Shown in pieces: positions 1-34,195 of a stretch of DNA of 64,000 nt. The position numbers and the translations under genes are program-made. The notes beneath the pieces were generated by a model. The model saw nothing but the letters and a program-made list of their open reading frames with translations. It was not told the DNA's origin and ran no database searches. The DNA is from Xestospongia bergquistia (lineage: Eukaryota > Porifera > Demospongiae > Haplosclerida > Petrosiidae). The stretch covers positions 23,667,249-23,731,248 of the forward strand of contig OZ014411.1 in the NCBI GenBank assembly GCA_963965975.1, given 5' to 3'. The stretch's first letter is position 1. Each line of letters begins with the position of its first letter.

Positions 1-3000
1 TCAGGATCAGTTTTGATTCCATAAACATTTTTTCTAAACAACCAATACGAACTATACTGGGTCAATATTTTCGTCTATACAATTATCCTCACACCTTAAA
101 CTTGGATCACTAAATTATTCAGCATATGAAGAATTATTGACTTCAAAAATGTATTTAAGCCATATTAGTGGAGGTTACTGACTGTATGCTGTATGACAAT
201 TTAGTGAACACAGTTTAAAGTATAGGGATCAAAGTTGTGCCTAGGGTGTATATGCACCAATTTACTCTATAATAACATTCATAGTAAGTCATTTTAGGAA
301 CACTTTTTGGTTTTAAAGTAATACTGTCAAAATTGAAAATAGATAATAAGAAATGTGGCAAAATCGAGATTCGCCTAACCTAAAGCCGGGAAGAGATCTT
401 TAACATCAGCTTGCTCGTGGCATAATCCGTTGTCGTAGCCAGCACCGCCAATCAAGATGGAGGCTCTATGGCTGAAATTATGTGGTCCTTAGTCTAATGG
501 CTAATGCCATAGTCCAGTAAGTCAGACCTTTCTCCTAGCGGTTAGTCAGCTACTCATGGAAATCAATGGTCTTTACTACTGTTGTATACTGTTAATAATG
601 CAATGAGTAGTTAATAACTTAGGCATTACTTCCTGTTGTTGTATAGTTTGCTAGTATATATGTTGTGCATTTCCTTTTCTTTCAGTTTTTGTTACTGTTT
701 TTGTTATTGTTATATTGTTAGCTCTTCCTAAACCTAGAAACATTACATTGTTGACAAGGGTGTTGGAAAGCAATGGCATCTCAGTTACTAGAATGAGTTT
801 GTAAGTTTGACCCAAGAATGAATTCGAAGCTGGTCATAATAAACAGAGAAACTAGTTATCAGTTAAAGAACTGACTGCTCTACAAGCTGCTCTCTAGCCT
901 TGTTACAACAGACAAGCCAGGAGAGAAAGACTATGATGACTTAGTAAAAAACTCTGCATCCCTAATACATTAGAGATCATTCAGATGGTACAGGTTTCAT
1001 ATGTATATATATAAATAGTTCGTAGCTGAATTCGAAGTACTTGATAAATCTGACTATTGCTTTTTTGATTACTTCACAAATGTGCATTTACATATGGGAA
1101 ATGAGGCCATGCCTCATACAAATGCAGATTCGAGGAAGCCTGAATGTTTTTGAAGAGAGAAATATGCTCTTTTCATGATTAAATCAGTCTTTAACTTGGA
1201 TATACTATTGACAGTGTGTAGTTACAGCCTATACAAGCCATTTGGAAAATCTCTAGCTCTAAAAACTGAAGTCAATTGAAATCATTCCTTAATTCCAGTG
1301 ACATTTAAAAATTTTTGAGATGCCACCAGTTGTAACAATTATCTGAATGGAAATCTTGTCTTAAACTCCTATCACATTATACTAGATTTTTAACAAATTT
1401 GTCAAAATATCCTTTTTCATTTATATAGGTTATTCAGAACAAAACTCAAGATATGTCCAGGAGTATTTGCATGCATTTTTTAACATAATGATCACAGGCA
1501 AAACAGAAGAGCACTTATAATCTTTAGAAACTGTTTTAAAACAAAAGAAGAATCCAAGAATTCAGAGGAGGAAGAACAGTAATAACTGAAGTATTATTCC
1601 TGTTGTTGTATGGTTTTCTTATAATATAACAGTACATGCACTTTGGTTAATATATCATAAAATCTTTTAAAATTATTATGAGACTTCTTAGGTATATAAG
1701 AAATTGTTGAAGCCAAAGTTAACAAAAATTAGTGGTTTAATTTTAATCACTGACTAAAAAGGAACAATCATAAGTTTTTATGAATTAGTTGCATACTTGC
1801 ATTATATAAAGCAATACAATAATATTTTTTGTATAATACAGTCACATGTTCTTTTAAAATAATTTTAATCTGATTATCTTACACTATTTGGGAAGACTTG
1901 ACCAGAATTAGAGTATTTACTTTAGTTGCTCATACGTTTGTGTTTTGTGTTAATAGATGTTTATCATAAATATGATGGAGACAACAAGAACAATTAATGG
2001 CTTACCCATCCTATGCTAATGTTACCCATCCAATGCTTAGGTTAAATCAAGCTGTGTTGCTCAAAAAATGGTTAGGCCTACATACCTGTATTTACACTTG
2101 TCTTAATTTTGATATCGGAATTGAAATTTTTTTCAATTTTTCAATTGATGATTTTAATTGTTACTGGAAATTTGGATGCAATTTGTATATCCATTGTAAG
2201 TAAAGCTATTAGGGGAGGTATTGTCATTGGTTGTCACTATTCTGGAAGCATGTCTCAATTTTGTGACAATAATGAAATATATGTTCTGGCTACACTAATT
2301 TGTGTGTCATACATTAAACTAATATTACAACAGCATTAACAATGAGAAATGGACAAATTTAGTGAAGAGTTAAAAACTCTTTTGATTGATATTATTTAGA
2401 CTATTTTTATTATCTCAATTTTTGTTACAATGATAGAGTGAAAGTGTTGTCTTAGGTCAAAAGAATTTATTGATGCTTATATCAGCCTATATTTAATGAT
2501 AATCAACTATTCTGATTAGTTCTTGTAATGTTTTATTTCATTCTGACTATTGTATTCTTTCTTACTGCTTTAATACTACCAAAACGTTGAAATTAACAAT
2601 TCATAATAGCAGTAGTAGTGGGATTTCTGATAAAAGCAAGTGATATCAAAACAACAAGCTGACAACTTTGCTACTTTTTAATATGAAACTATCGAGTCTT
2701 TTGAATTTTTTTATCTGATCATCTACATATAAATATCAACACTGTGTCTGTATTGAGCTCATGTCTTGAACAAAGTGGTGGAGTAACTAGTATACCTATC
2801 GTCACAATTAGAACATTCAATCAAATTGAGTTACAAACATTGAACATTGAGTCATACCAACTGTATTCTTTAACAAATATTATAAACTAAAATAATGTTT
2901 ACATTGACATTGAGTTTATTGATTGATAATAAAATCACAAAGTTATTGCATAAAACTCTATTCATTTTTGATGATTACTACATTAATAAGGTTGTATAGA

Positions 3001-3321
3001 CACATGGATTTTTACTTAAAATAATACTGTAAAGTGTTGTTCAAAATGTATTTCTGGCCAATATTAATGCTAATTTTTATTTATAAGTTATTGTATTTTT
3101 GTCTTAAGAACTGAATTTGGTTAAAATTTAATTGAAGTTGTTATAATTAAAATATATGCATAGTATATTGAAATCACTTTCATTATACATAACATTTTCA
3201 TTTAAAACTATTACTTCCGTTATCAACTATGTAACTCAAATGAACATATTACAACTATAGACTTATATTTAGTTAAGTTCACTGTGTAATTTTACAAAAA
3301 CTGTCATTGTAAGGTGTACTG
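1..3321. other. Left flank without a supported gene
   Basis: No convincing gene is visible. The part nearest gene 1 (about 2730-3321) is similar to the flank below the gene 5 stop (about 47780-48569), so the segmental duplication that made genes 1 and 5 included roughly 600 bp of downstream sequence. A decayed retroelement remnant lies near 770-1110. The small open frames at 1997-2339 have no recognisable domain. Confidence 0.5.
770..1110 (+). mobile_element. Decayed Ty3/Gypsy-like gag remnant
   Basis: Short scattered matches to the Gypsy-type Gag pattern can be read on the plus strand. One resembles the part around the phrase GEKDYDDLV, and another the later FVAEF motif followed by an aromatic, Cys-containing stretch. 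It is clearly broken in several places and looks old. No terminal repeats, protease or reverse transcriptase are visible. The family call is tentative. Confidence 0.3.
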
Positions 3322-23605
<20,284 letters not shown>

Positions 23606-23606
<1 letters not shown>

Positions 23607-23670
23607 GTTTAGTACAGCAATACACTGGGCTGTTGTACGCCAGTTTATATAACTAAGCTGAGCCACGCCT
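23606..23670 (-). promoter_or_regulatory. Core promoter region of gene 1
   Basis: Reading upstream from the ATG on the minus strand there is a TATA-like TTATATAA (about 23646-23653), then the box AGGCGTGGCT (23670-23661). The same box lies about 55-75 bp above the ATG of genes 2, 3 and 4, so it is probably a shared promoter or initiator element. The transcription start is not known. Confidence 0.45.
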
Positions 23671-25312
23671 CTAAAGTGGATACTGTTATAAGTATTCTTT
23701 AATTTATGACAGTCAGAGCATATAGAAGTAGCTAAGTTTTATCTACTGGGGGTGGTGGGGGAAGTAAATATCACCAGTAAAGTACTATAGTCACGATCGT
23801 ACAGCTATTATCCTTGTCAGTCCATACAATACGCTAATTCTGTTAATATTATGTAATATTATTAATGTTTAAGAATTCCAATCACTGTAACAGATGGCAA
23901 TAATTGAAGTGACATCTGTTGAAGTCGTGCTAATACATGCACTACTGATCAATCCAACTTAGATTAACCAAACACTATCAAAAGAATTAAACTTTGTAAT
24001 TAAAAAATTGTTAAATATAATGATAGTAGCAAAATCCTCTTAAACAAGGTTATAGTATGAACAGAATGTCATAGCTATTAATAAACACGAATTGGGCTGG
24101 CTACTAGATTCTAAGCAATTTTTACTGCGTTATGTGAACTTGTTTAGATACTGCATGCCCAATCATATAAGTTTATTCATGATGTAATCACATGCTTATA
24201 TGTTGTACGTGATATAAATCTCCCAAACAATTCTTTACATACCTAACGTGTTAGGTATGTAAAGAATTGTTTGGGAGATTTATATCACATACAGATAAAA
24301 TAGAGTCATTATGACAACATTGTATGCATCCATTCAGTTTAATAATATATGTTTATAGTCATATGAAATGAACTATTTATTAATATATATAATTATATAC
24401 AGGTTACAACAACTAATAATATTATTCTCTTATTTATATATATACTTGAACATTTATATATCAATGTTTTTGAGAAATATAGGTATAAATTTTATATCAA
24501 AATAAACATAGTGCATACAATGTATGTTGTTTCTTGTGTCATTCCAAGAAATATAAAAGCACACTATAAAAATTAAATTGTTATTTTAACAATTACTTTG
24601 TAGTTTGCATTGGTGGTTTACTATAATATATAGAATTTTTGTGAATTACTCATTGTGTAATTTCTCAGTATGTTGTACTTTTACTTTTTACAGTGTACTT
24701 ACATACTTTGATGTGTGTTAGTATCATTACTGTTATTTCCTGCATTGCCATCATATAAGGTAATGATTACAATGAAATCATTATACTGTCTGTAGAGTAG
24801 GAGATTCAATATAACAGATGATATCTATTAGATTGTATCATTAATAAATCAGTATTAGATAACATTACTATAAGAGTTGGACTATAAACTTTAGTGTTTA
24901 TTGAGAAACTCTTTGTTAAGGGTTATTTTCTATTCCTTTTTGAGCCTCGCTATTTTACATTTATTAGACCCAATACATAAGTATATGTTTGTAATGGCAT
25001 TATGGATAGTACCATCAAAGAACATTTACTCAAGTTTACCACATTGAGTACAATCTAACAGATATTTCATGTTTTTTAATACATGTAATTATGTTGACAT
25101 TGAAGTTTATATAGTTAATAGAATTTAGATGCTGATAATTTGATTAGTTTACTTGTAAGGTTAACTTATAGTGATGTCAAGTGCATAGTTTGTACTTTGT
25201 TATTTCCTCTACAATCTAATAGTATTATAATATATTGTACATTAGTATGTGATTATAACTGAACTAAGTGTTCAGTGACTATTAAAAGATGTTTTTATTT
25301 TATCTCCATTAG
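23671..25312. other. Intergenic region between gene 1 and the SRCR locus
   Basis: No gene is supported. The first 65 bp or so upstream of gene 1 match the upstream flank of gene 4 (47142-47205). A near-perfect palindrome lies at 24205-24292. Confidence 0.5.
24205..24292. repeat. Near-perfect inverted repeat (palindrome)
   Basis: Two 39-bp arms (24209-24247 and 24250-24288) are exact reverse complements around a 2-bp centre. With one mismatch the pairing extends to 43 bp per arm. The arms contain CTCCCAAACAATTCTTTACA. The 2-nt loop is too short for a microRNA precursor. It may be a solo hairpin element or a replication fold-back. Confidence 0.9.
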
Positions 25313-27341
<2,029 letters not shown>

Positions 27342-27901
27342 GAAATGTATAATTACAATAGGTCTTTATTGTTATATATGTGTCCTACTATATATTGTTG
27401 TGGTATAGTTTTAATGGTGATTATAATTATTTAGTAACTTCTGATCTGAATCAAGTACTTTTATTAATTAAATTGGATGTCCATTCTGGTGTCGTGTAAT
27501 ACTCTTTATGACAAGCACGTGCTATGAACACGTTTATGCACAATTATCAGTTGAATTGAAGATGACATGCCTTACACAATTATAGTTACACTGACTACAT
27601 AATTATATACATCTATTGCTCGCGAGATTACCATATGCACACCACGTGGTAGAGGTAGTTAATGTTAACATTAAGAAATGCATGAATTTGTTAAAAATGT
27701 ACATGGTTGAAAAATAAACTGTAAGTTTCACTTAACATGCTTATAAGCATGAAAAGGTTCTATGAAATTGATCATTGCTATACATTTGACAGTAAATAAA
27801 TTTTAAAACATTATATGAGTACAAAACCAATGCAACATGCTTAAATACAGCATCTTATAGGAATAGTCATGTGAGTGTACTCAACGGCAACTTTGTAGAT
27901 A
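27342..27901. other. Intergenic gap between convergent SRCR relic and gene 2
   Basis: No gene, RNA or repeat structure recognised in this 560-bp stretch. Confidence 0.5.
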
Positions 27902-30338
27902 CTAATCATTTATTCCAGACCCTGAGCCAGATCCTGACCGTAATCCTGAACCAGATCCTGGTACTGTGGTGTATACAAATAAAAATGTAGTAATTTTATA
28001 TAAATTGTGCATATTTTAAATTTAAATTCTATGTAATTATTTGCATAAAATAATTGTGACTACTGAATAACACAAATTTTTGGTTTGTCCCTACCAAATG
28101 CATCAGTTGGAGTAGGTGTAGGAGAAGTAGGATGACAACCAATATTAGCTACATCACTACAACAGTCTCTAAAAATGTAACAGGCTTTATCACAATAGCA
28201 TTGATTATTTCTACAAGTTGGTGACAAGGACCATACACAACATCCAGAATAGTGGAGGTGAAGTGCCAAAATAGTACATTTCATTTTTAGTGTTTAACTT
28301 ACCTTGAGTAACAGTTGGTATAGGTGTAACTATACCACCACTTAGAGAAGAAGTAAAAGCAGATAAAACACTTGTTGGGAAAGTTGTACTACTAGTTAGA
28401 ATGGGTGGAGGCTCAATACTTTTGTCTAGAATTATAGTAATAAATTTAGAGTTAAGGAATGAGAAGAATTGTAATAGTGCAACATCTTTAAATACAACAT
28501 TTTAGGTATCGTCTTGCTAGATTACTTAGTAACAACTTTACAGTTACTAACCATTTATGTCAGATCCTGACAAACTGTTTCAGGAATTCAGGGTTATATA
28601 AGTAGTAGCATTTTATTGGTTAGCTTGCATAATAAACACACATAGACAATAACTAAATCATTGTGATAACTCTTTCTATATATATAAATTAAGATATATA
28701 TAGAATTTCTATAAGAATTCATAAAATGTACATTGAAACCAATATTATTTTATAAATAGTTGGCAAGATAAATATTCCCACAAAGTAGCTATACAGAATA
28801 CAGAATTGCTAGCCAACCTTATTCGTGTTTGGCATAGCTACTGCATTGCTGTTTATATTATGGTCTTTGTTTCAGAGGCTATGCAACCCCTATTTAATGG
28901 CTTAAGGAATTCATAAAATTATTATATCACTCTATATGTGTGCATGACTGTCAATTTGCACAATGTAAATGACAATAACATATACATAATTGTAACATTT
29001 TCATATTTAGAGAAACTTACTGTTAATGTGTAAAAGACAATTAGTTGTTGTGTCTTTTAAACTAAGGAGCAAATCTCTATAATTTAGTGCATATCTCAAA
29101 CCATCATCTGTTAGTTTTTGCAAAATCTGAGATGGAGTTAGTAGTGGTTGTTCCTGTAAGTATAGTGCTATTGCACCACTAACTAAAGGAGTAGCCATTG
29201 ATGTTCCAGATAGAGGTATTGCACAATTACATCTATTACACTCATAATAAGCACCTGTCACATTAGAGCCAGGAGCAAATATGTCGATGCAAGAACCACC
29301 ATTTGTAAAAGAAGACACATCATCTCCTCGAGCAGAGCTAGCAACAGTAATAACTCCTGGTGCACTTGCAGGACTATAATAACAGGCATCATCTCTATCA
29401 TTGCCAGCAGCTGCAACAATTGGTATTCCGATATTAACAATATTACTTGACAGTTTGTTAAGTAAAACACTTTTGCTACCACTAAGTGACATTGAGATGA
29501 TAGCTGGACGATAAGGATTCTTATTGGATATATTTGTTGCAGCAGAAAATAATCCATCTATAACAACACTCAAAGGTGCTAAACCCCAACAATCTAATAC
29601 ACGAACACTGTAACAGTTAGCTTTTTTGGCAACACCATAATTTTTTCCACAAGCAAGACTTGCTACATGAGTTCCATGAATATTGCAATCTCTACCCCTT
29701 AAATTTGTTCCATAGTAGTTGTCAACTGGGTCATATCCAGTATATATGGCTCTATGATTGTCAAATTCACAGTGATTATAATTAATACCTATTTAATTTT
29801 AGACATCAACATTCAAAGTAATATCATACTACAACAATACCTGTGTCAAGAATGTAGATATCAACACCTTCTCCATCTCCTCCAGGTTCAAACATATTAT
29901 CTAATATTGGACTGACTTGGTCAATACGATCAAGTGCCCATGAAAGTGAAGCTTTAGCAAAAGTCTCTTCTTCAACAAACTCAACATTGTCAAGATCTTT
30001 TATCTACAAAACATAATACACACACATACAGATTATGGATATTTATACACAATCTTTATAAGTCTAACCTTATGTGCTTCATCAACTGACAGCTTTGTCA
30101 CAATTATTTTAGCAAATGGACTCTCCATTTTGTGCATTTCAGAGTTCAATGACTCGCTTTGAATTATTTTAGCAACAGTTTCAAATCTTTCATGACTAGT
30201 ATCAGGTCCCAGTACAACCATATACTGACCTGTTGTCTTAATTCCAGGAGCAGCACGAATAACTCGACGTGTCTGCACCACAGCTGAAAAGAGAAGAACC
30301 AATATGAGAACTTGACTTAGTCTTGTATGAAATTGCAT
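27902..30338 (-). CDS. Gene 2: secreted S8 subtilisin with short SMB-type tail
   Basis: Exons 30338-30069, 30003-29841 and 29788-29021 encode signal peptide, I9 propeptide and S8 protease. ILDTG, HGTH, AAGN and SGTSMATP are present, but the residue before the catalytic His is Ile (NIHGTH) instead of the usual Gly. The S8 exon ends AACA|GTAAGT, phase 1, and joins a Ser/Thr/Pro linker (28425-28303). An SMB exon follows (ending 28095), then a final Ser-Gly exon (27963-27902) that ends GIND-stop because its donor is lost. The SMB exon lacks the usual acceptor and first Cys codon through a deletion of roughly 30 bp near 28265, so it may be skipped. Linker to Ser-Gly splicing stays in frame. No membrane module remains. 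Confidence 0.7.
28095..28264 (-). pseudogene. Gene 2 SMB exon lacking its acceptor
   Basis: It encodes [12 protein letters not shown] through [11 protein letters not shown], a somatomedin B domain, and has a good donor (TTTG|GTAGGG). The intron-exon border found in the other copies (TATAG|GGTCATGTTTGGC) is missing here, together with the first Cys codon. It is probably not spliced normally. Confidence 0.6.
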
Positions 30339-30409
30339 ATTTGCATCACGATAAGCAACTGTAAGAACTGTTCTTGGCTCTAGTTTTGTACTAATTTTGA
30401 GCCACGCCT
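30338..30409 (-). promoter_or_regulatory. Upstream region of gene 2 with shared box
   Basis: The AGGCGTGGCTC box (30409-30399) lies about 60 bp above the ATG, as in genes 1, 3 and 4. The sequence out to about 30590 matches the gene 3 upstream region. Confidence 0.45.
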
Positions 30410-30490
30410 ACAAATTCTAAATGACGATGCGGTTACTGAGTGCTACAAAACAGACGTGACCTAGTAACTGCTATGCATCAGATTTTGTGG

Positions 30491-30550
30491 TACCTCCTGC
30501 TGTAGGCACTGCTATTCTTCTACCTCCTGCTGTAGGCACTGCTATTCTTC
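30491..30550. repeat. 30-bp direct repeat, two copies
   Basis: The unit beginning TACCTCCTGCTGTAGGCACT is present twice in exact tandem. The gene 3 upstream region (about 41934-41963) has a single diverged copy. Confidence 0.9.
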
Positions 30551-30868
30551 TACATTCATAGAATTTTTAAGTCTAAAGATAAAGATATTGTTAGAGTATC
30601 TTTTTACCTACACTGTTAAAAATGGGGTGTAAATATCGTATACCAGAGTGTAACTTATTCTTGGTTTAGGGGTGTAAATCTACCTTAGGGTGTAAAGTAC
30701 AGCAGTTAGGTGTAAAACACATGCATTCACCATAACAATTGGTCAATGATGATATGATTTACTCTGCCTTTTACTTTTCTAACTCATAAATCTTAATTAT
30801 CATAAATTATTATTAATAATTTATTATTAATTCATTTATTAAAATTAATTATTATTAATTTATTAAAA

Positions 30869-33800
30869 TCATGATGTGAAATAATGTTTAGGAACTATAC
30901 AGTGTATGACTGAATGACAAACAGGCATTGTTCTAATATGATGTGGTTGGAATGAAAAAAGGTCATTGTATTTGACTGTGGATTTAACTGAGGACATTTG
31001 AACAACAAAACAATGATAGTGATAATTGAATTCTAATGTGTTTAAAACTTGCACTTCAAAATAAACTTCATTATAATCAATGACAAATATATTGAGCAGC
31101 TTCCCAAACACAGGATAATCTGTGTCCATCTTCACCACCAAGGCACAAGACTTCTTGTACAATGTGCCGTCAATGGACACCCATACAACCCTGTAATAAA
31201 GAATCACAAAATAACCTTATAAGTACTTGATGCCAAATCAAGGCAGTTCTAAATTTACAACAACAAATATACCTAGTCTCATAGCCAAGTCACTTGTTAG
31301 GAAGGGAGGGACTTTAGTGATTGCATGTTTAAAATTATAATACTTTCAGGTAGAGTTATTCTCAGAAATTTGTTAGCGGAAATTAATTAAAACAAGGTAC
31401 ACATAGGTAGGAGATTCAAACAGTGTAATCATAATAACCTTGTAATATCTCCTGAGCACTCAACTAACTCTGGTGGAGCAACCAAAGCAGACACAATGTC
31501 ACCTAGATGAATGAGGTGAAAATGATAGCAAATGAGAAATTATGTATTCACCTGGACCAACATCCAATGTTCCAGAATGATACTCAAAATTATTCATCCT
31601 ATGGTAGCACTGAAGTTTCTGATGACGCATGGCCAGAGTGTATGGTAGATTGATGAAGTTACCAACACTTTGAGTGATTTTTTTGAAATAGGAATGTTTT
31701 GCTTCAAAACGCATTGTCCAGTGTTGTCTTAGTGGTCCAAATCTGTTAAAAATATAAAAATTGCATACATGTATATGTCTGTCTGAACTTGTTATTTGCA
31801 TAAACTCACTCAAGAATCAACCTTGGCATATGCACAATATAGTGTATTTTAGGAGTGATGGAGGCATTAGGATACAGTAGCTTGAACTGTTGATGGTGGT
31901 CAGAAATTAGTGTTGCTAGATTAGCTACATCATCTTCAGTGAGCTCTGGGGCCATTAGGATATCAACAATCTCCAATAATTCCAAATAATTGATCCAAAA
32001 TTCATCACCACTAGGAACCTTGTCCCCAACCATCAATGGTAGAACCCTTCCTAGCAACCACATTTGTGCAGCTACAAAGTAGTAAAGTCAAAAAAATAAA
32101 CATGATGTTGAAACCTTTGTTACCTTCTTGCTTCAGTTTGTGATCATTACTTCGTAGAGTAGATAAAGCAATAGTTGATGGTCGATTCTTCATCTCCATC
32201 AATCCTAGTTCAAAGCCAGTTATTTGTTGGTTTAGATACTCTAAAGAGTAGTAACCATCTTTGTCTATGTGTTGCTGAAGGAGTTCTTTTGTTTCATACT
32301 CAAGAATACATATAGAAGATTTTAATTAAATGAATAAGCAAGTATGCTTTTGTACCTTCAAGGACATCATGCATGACATCCTGTACAAGGGCTCCTGAAC
32401 AAACTTTGAAGTACAGTAACTCATCCAAAATTGACCTCTGGTTGATCCCAAATTCCATAGATAGTTTGTCTCGGTCTCGTTGACTAGTTGCTTTGTCAAG
32501 TTCATCACAGTTAGTTTTGTGTTCATCAGGGTTACGTAATATAAGTTTGGATTCAGTGAATATTGACTGAATGTCAGATGGTAGAGCAAGGCAGTGACGA
32601 CAACCTCTATGGGCAGTGGAACCTTCTTTAAAGCCGCCTAATATATTGCTTGCCAAGTTGTCAGCAGGAACCAAACATAGAGTTCCCCATTTCATTTGAG
32701 GCTGTCCTCTGATCTGAAACATATATCCTGTTTCCTATAAAAGAGTCAACAAGAAGTTAACAAGATACAGTAGATGTGATTGCTCACCAATTTCTTTATG
32801 TCTTCTATAATAGGCTTCAAAATTTTGTTAGCACCATACTTCTTCAAAAGTTCACTCTTTACAATAGCTGCTAGTTGAATCCGGCTCACCTTTGAGCGGA
32901 ATAAAGGAGGAAGGTTTCCAAGGACAAAATAAAATACAGCTATATTGCATAGAGGCGGAGATAGACTGTAAATTATATTACAAGGATGAATGAATAACTT
33001 ACCCAGCTTGTGGATAATACGTTTTGAACCTAGTGGGTTACATACCTCTAAATCATCATAATATAAAAATATCTGAAGAAAGTTTGAGTCTAATGCTAGG
33101 AGGGGATGTTTTGAAAACATAGTGGCATCACAATAGTCTCTAATAATTCCATCATCTGAATTATGGCCCATCTCAACCTAAAGATAAAATATTTAATAAT
33201 GTGTTTTCTAAAAGTGTACATATTTACTTATGAACATACCATTCTCACAACATCAAGATTATAAAAGAGGGACTGAATGGTTTTCAATAAAGGAATATAC
33301 ATCATTTCTTCTCGCACTTCAGCATGTCTTCTCTTTTTCCCACTCCCTGTCCACTGTCTTTCGGTGCCAAGAAGAATTGGCTCTGGCTCCTTGTAAATAA
33401 CATGAACATAAAGTTAGTACTGACCAATACAAATATCTTATTATAATACTTCTTACCACAAAATTCAACGACTCTTTGTAATATTTCAGCTGTGCATGCT
33501 GAGTTTCTAATCCCAAAAATGGATTAGTATAGAAAGAGTTAGCACTAAATAACTGGTCAAATCCCTGAAGCAGTGTGTGGTCAATACCAGAATTTGACAA
33601 GATCGATTTCAATTCATCATGCAGGTCCATGAGTATATTTTGAAAAAAACCAGTTACATCCTTAAGAATTTGTTCCATTGTGGACTGAGGTAGTTTGTAC
33701 ATCTCTTGGACTTTTAAAATCCATGTAGCAGCAGCCCTTTTCTTTGAATACAGAATGGATGAGGTCATCTCTGGGTCATTGAATGAGTCAGTTTCACAAT

Positions 33801-34056
33801 TCAACCAATGATCAGGGTCATCCTGATCTTGAAAGGTAGAACATTGAATAACAGGCTCAGAATCCGTATGAAAATCATACACATGATTTCTGTAAACTTC
33901 GAATTTTCTAAATTGTTTTCGACAACCACCGAGACAACAGGTGATACAAAATCCAGGTCTGTGTGCATGGACTTCTCGAACATGTTTAAGCAAGTACATG
34001 AGGCTTGGTACCATAAATGAACATAGTGGGCAAACTTTGATATTTCCGGGATCCAT
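30869..34056 (-). CDS. CACTA-type transposase with N-terminal C2H2 fingers
   Basis: Multi-exon gene starting at 34056. Exon 1 (34056-33457) has two zinc-finger-like motifs (CPLCSFMVPSLMYLLKHVRE, then CRKQFRKFEVYRNHVYDFH). Further exons include 33389-33240, 33177-33003, 32939-32788 and 32734-32356. The fifth has the family core ADNLASNILGGF, GCRHCLALPSDIQ and VMHDVLEG. Later exons give PKIHYIVHMPRLILE, FGPLRQHWTMRFEAKHSYFK and a C-terminal part ending at 30869. These phrases are typical of a large transposase family common in sponges, cnidarians and fish. It should cut and join the element ends in the nucleus. Exon ends below 32356 are approximate. Confidence 0.7.
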
Positions 34057-34195
34057 GAGTTATCTGTTGAGAAAGGTTTATGATAACTGCCACCTGCCTT
34101 CTATTTTTCTAAACAGCATGGTGTTACGCATGCGCAAAACTTCAACCAGTTTTAGCACCTGCCTTAACAGCTGCACTCAGTCTCTCTACTTTTCA
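34057..34195. promoter_or_regulatory. Divergent promoter of the transposon genes
   Basis: Only about 139 bp separate the two start codons, so one bidirectional control region probably serves both genes. No clear TATA box is seen. Confidence 0.5.

Noticed and set aside
360-560. Possible tRNA or short RNA gene in a more GC-rich patch
   Set aside because: No A or B box pair or cloverleaf could be formed by eye.
1997-2339. Small open frames with a Cys-containing phrase loosely like a laminin-type EGF
   Set aside because: Too short, no second Cys block and no clear splice partners.
24205-24292. microRNA precursor reading of the palindrome
   Set aside because: The loop is only 2 nt and pairing is near-perfect throughout, unlike sponge microRNA hairpins.
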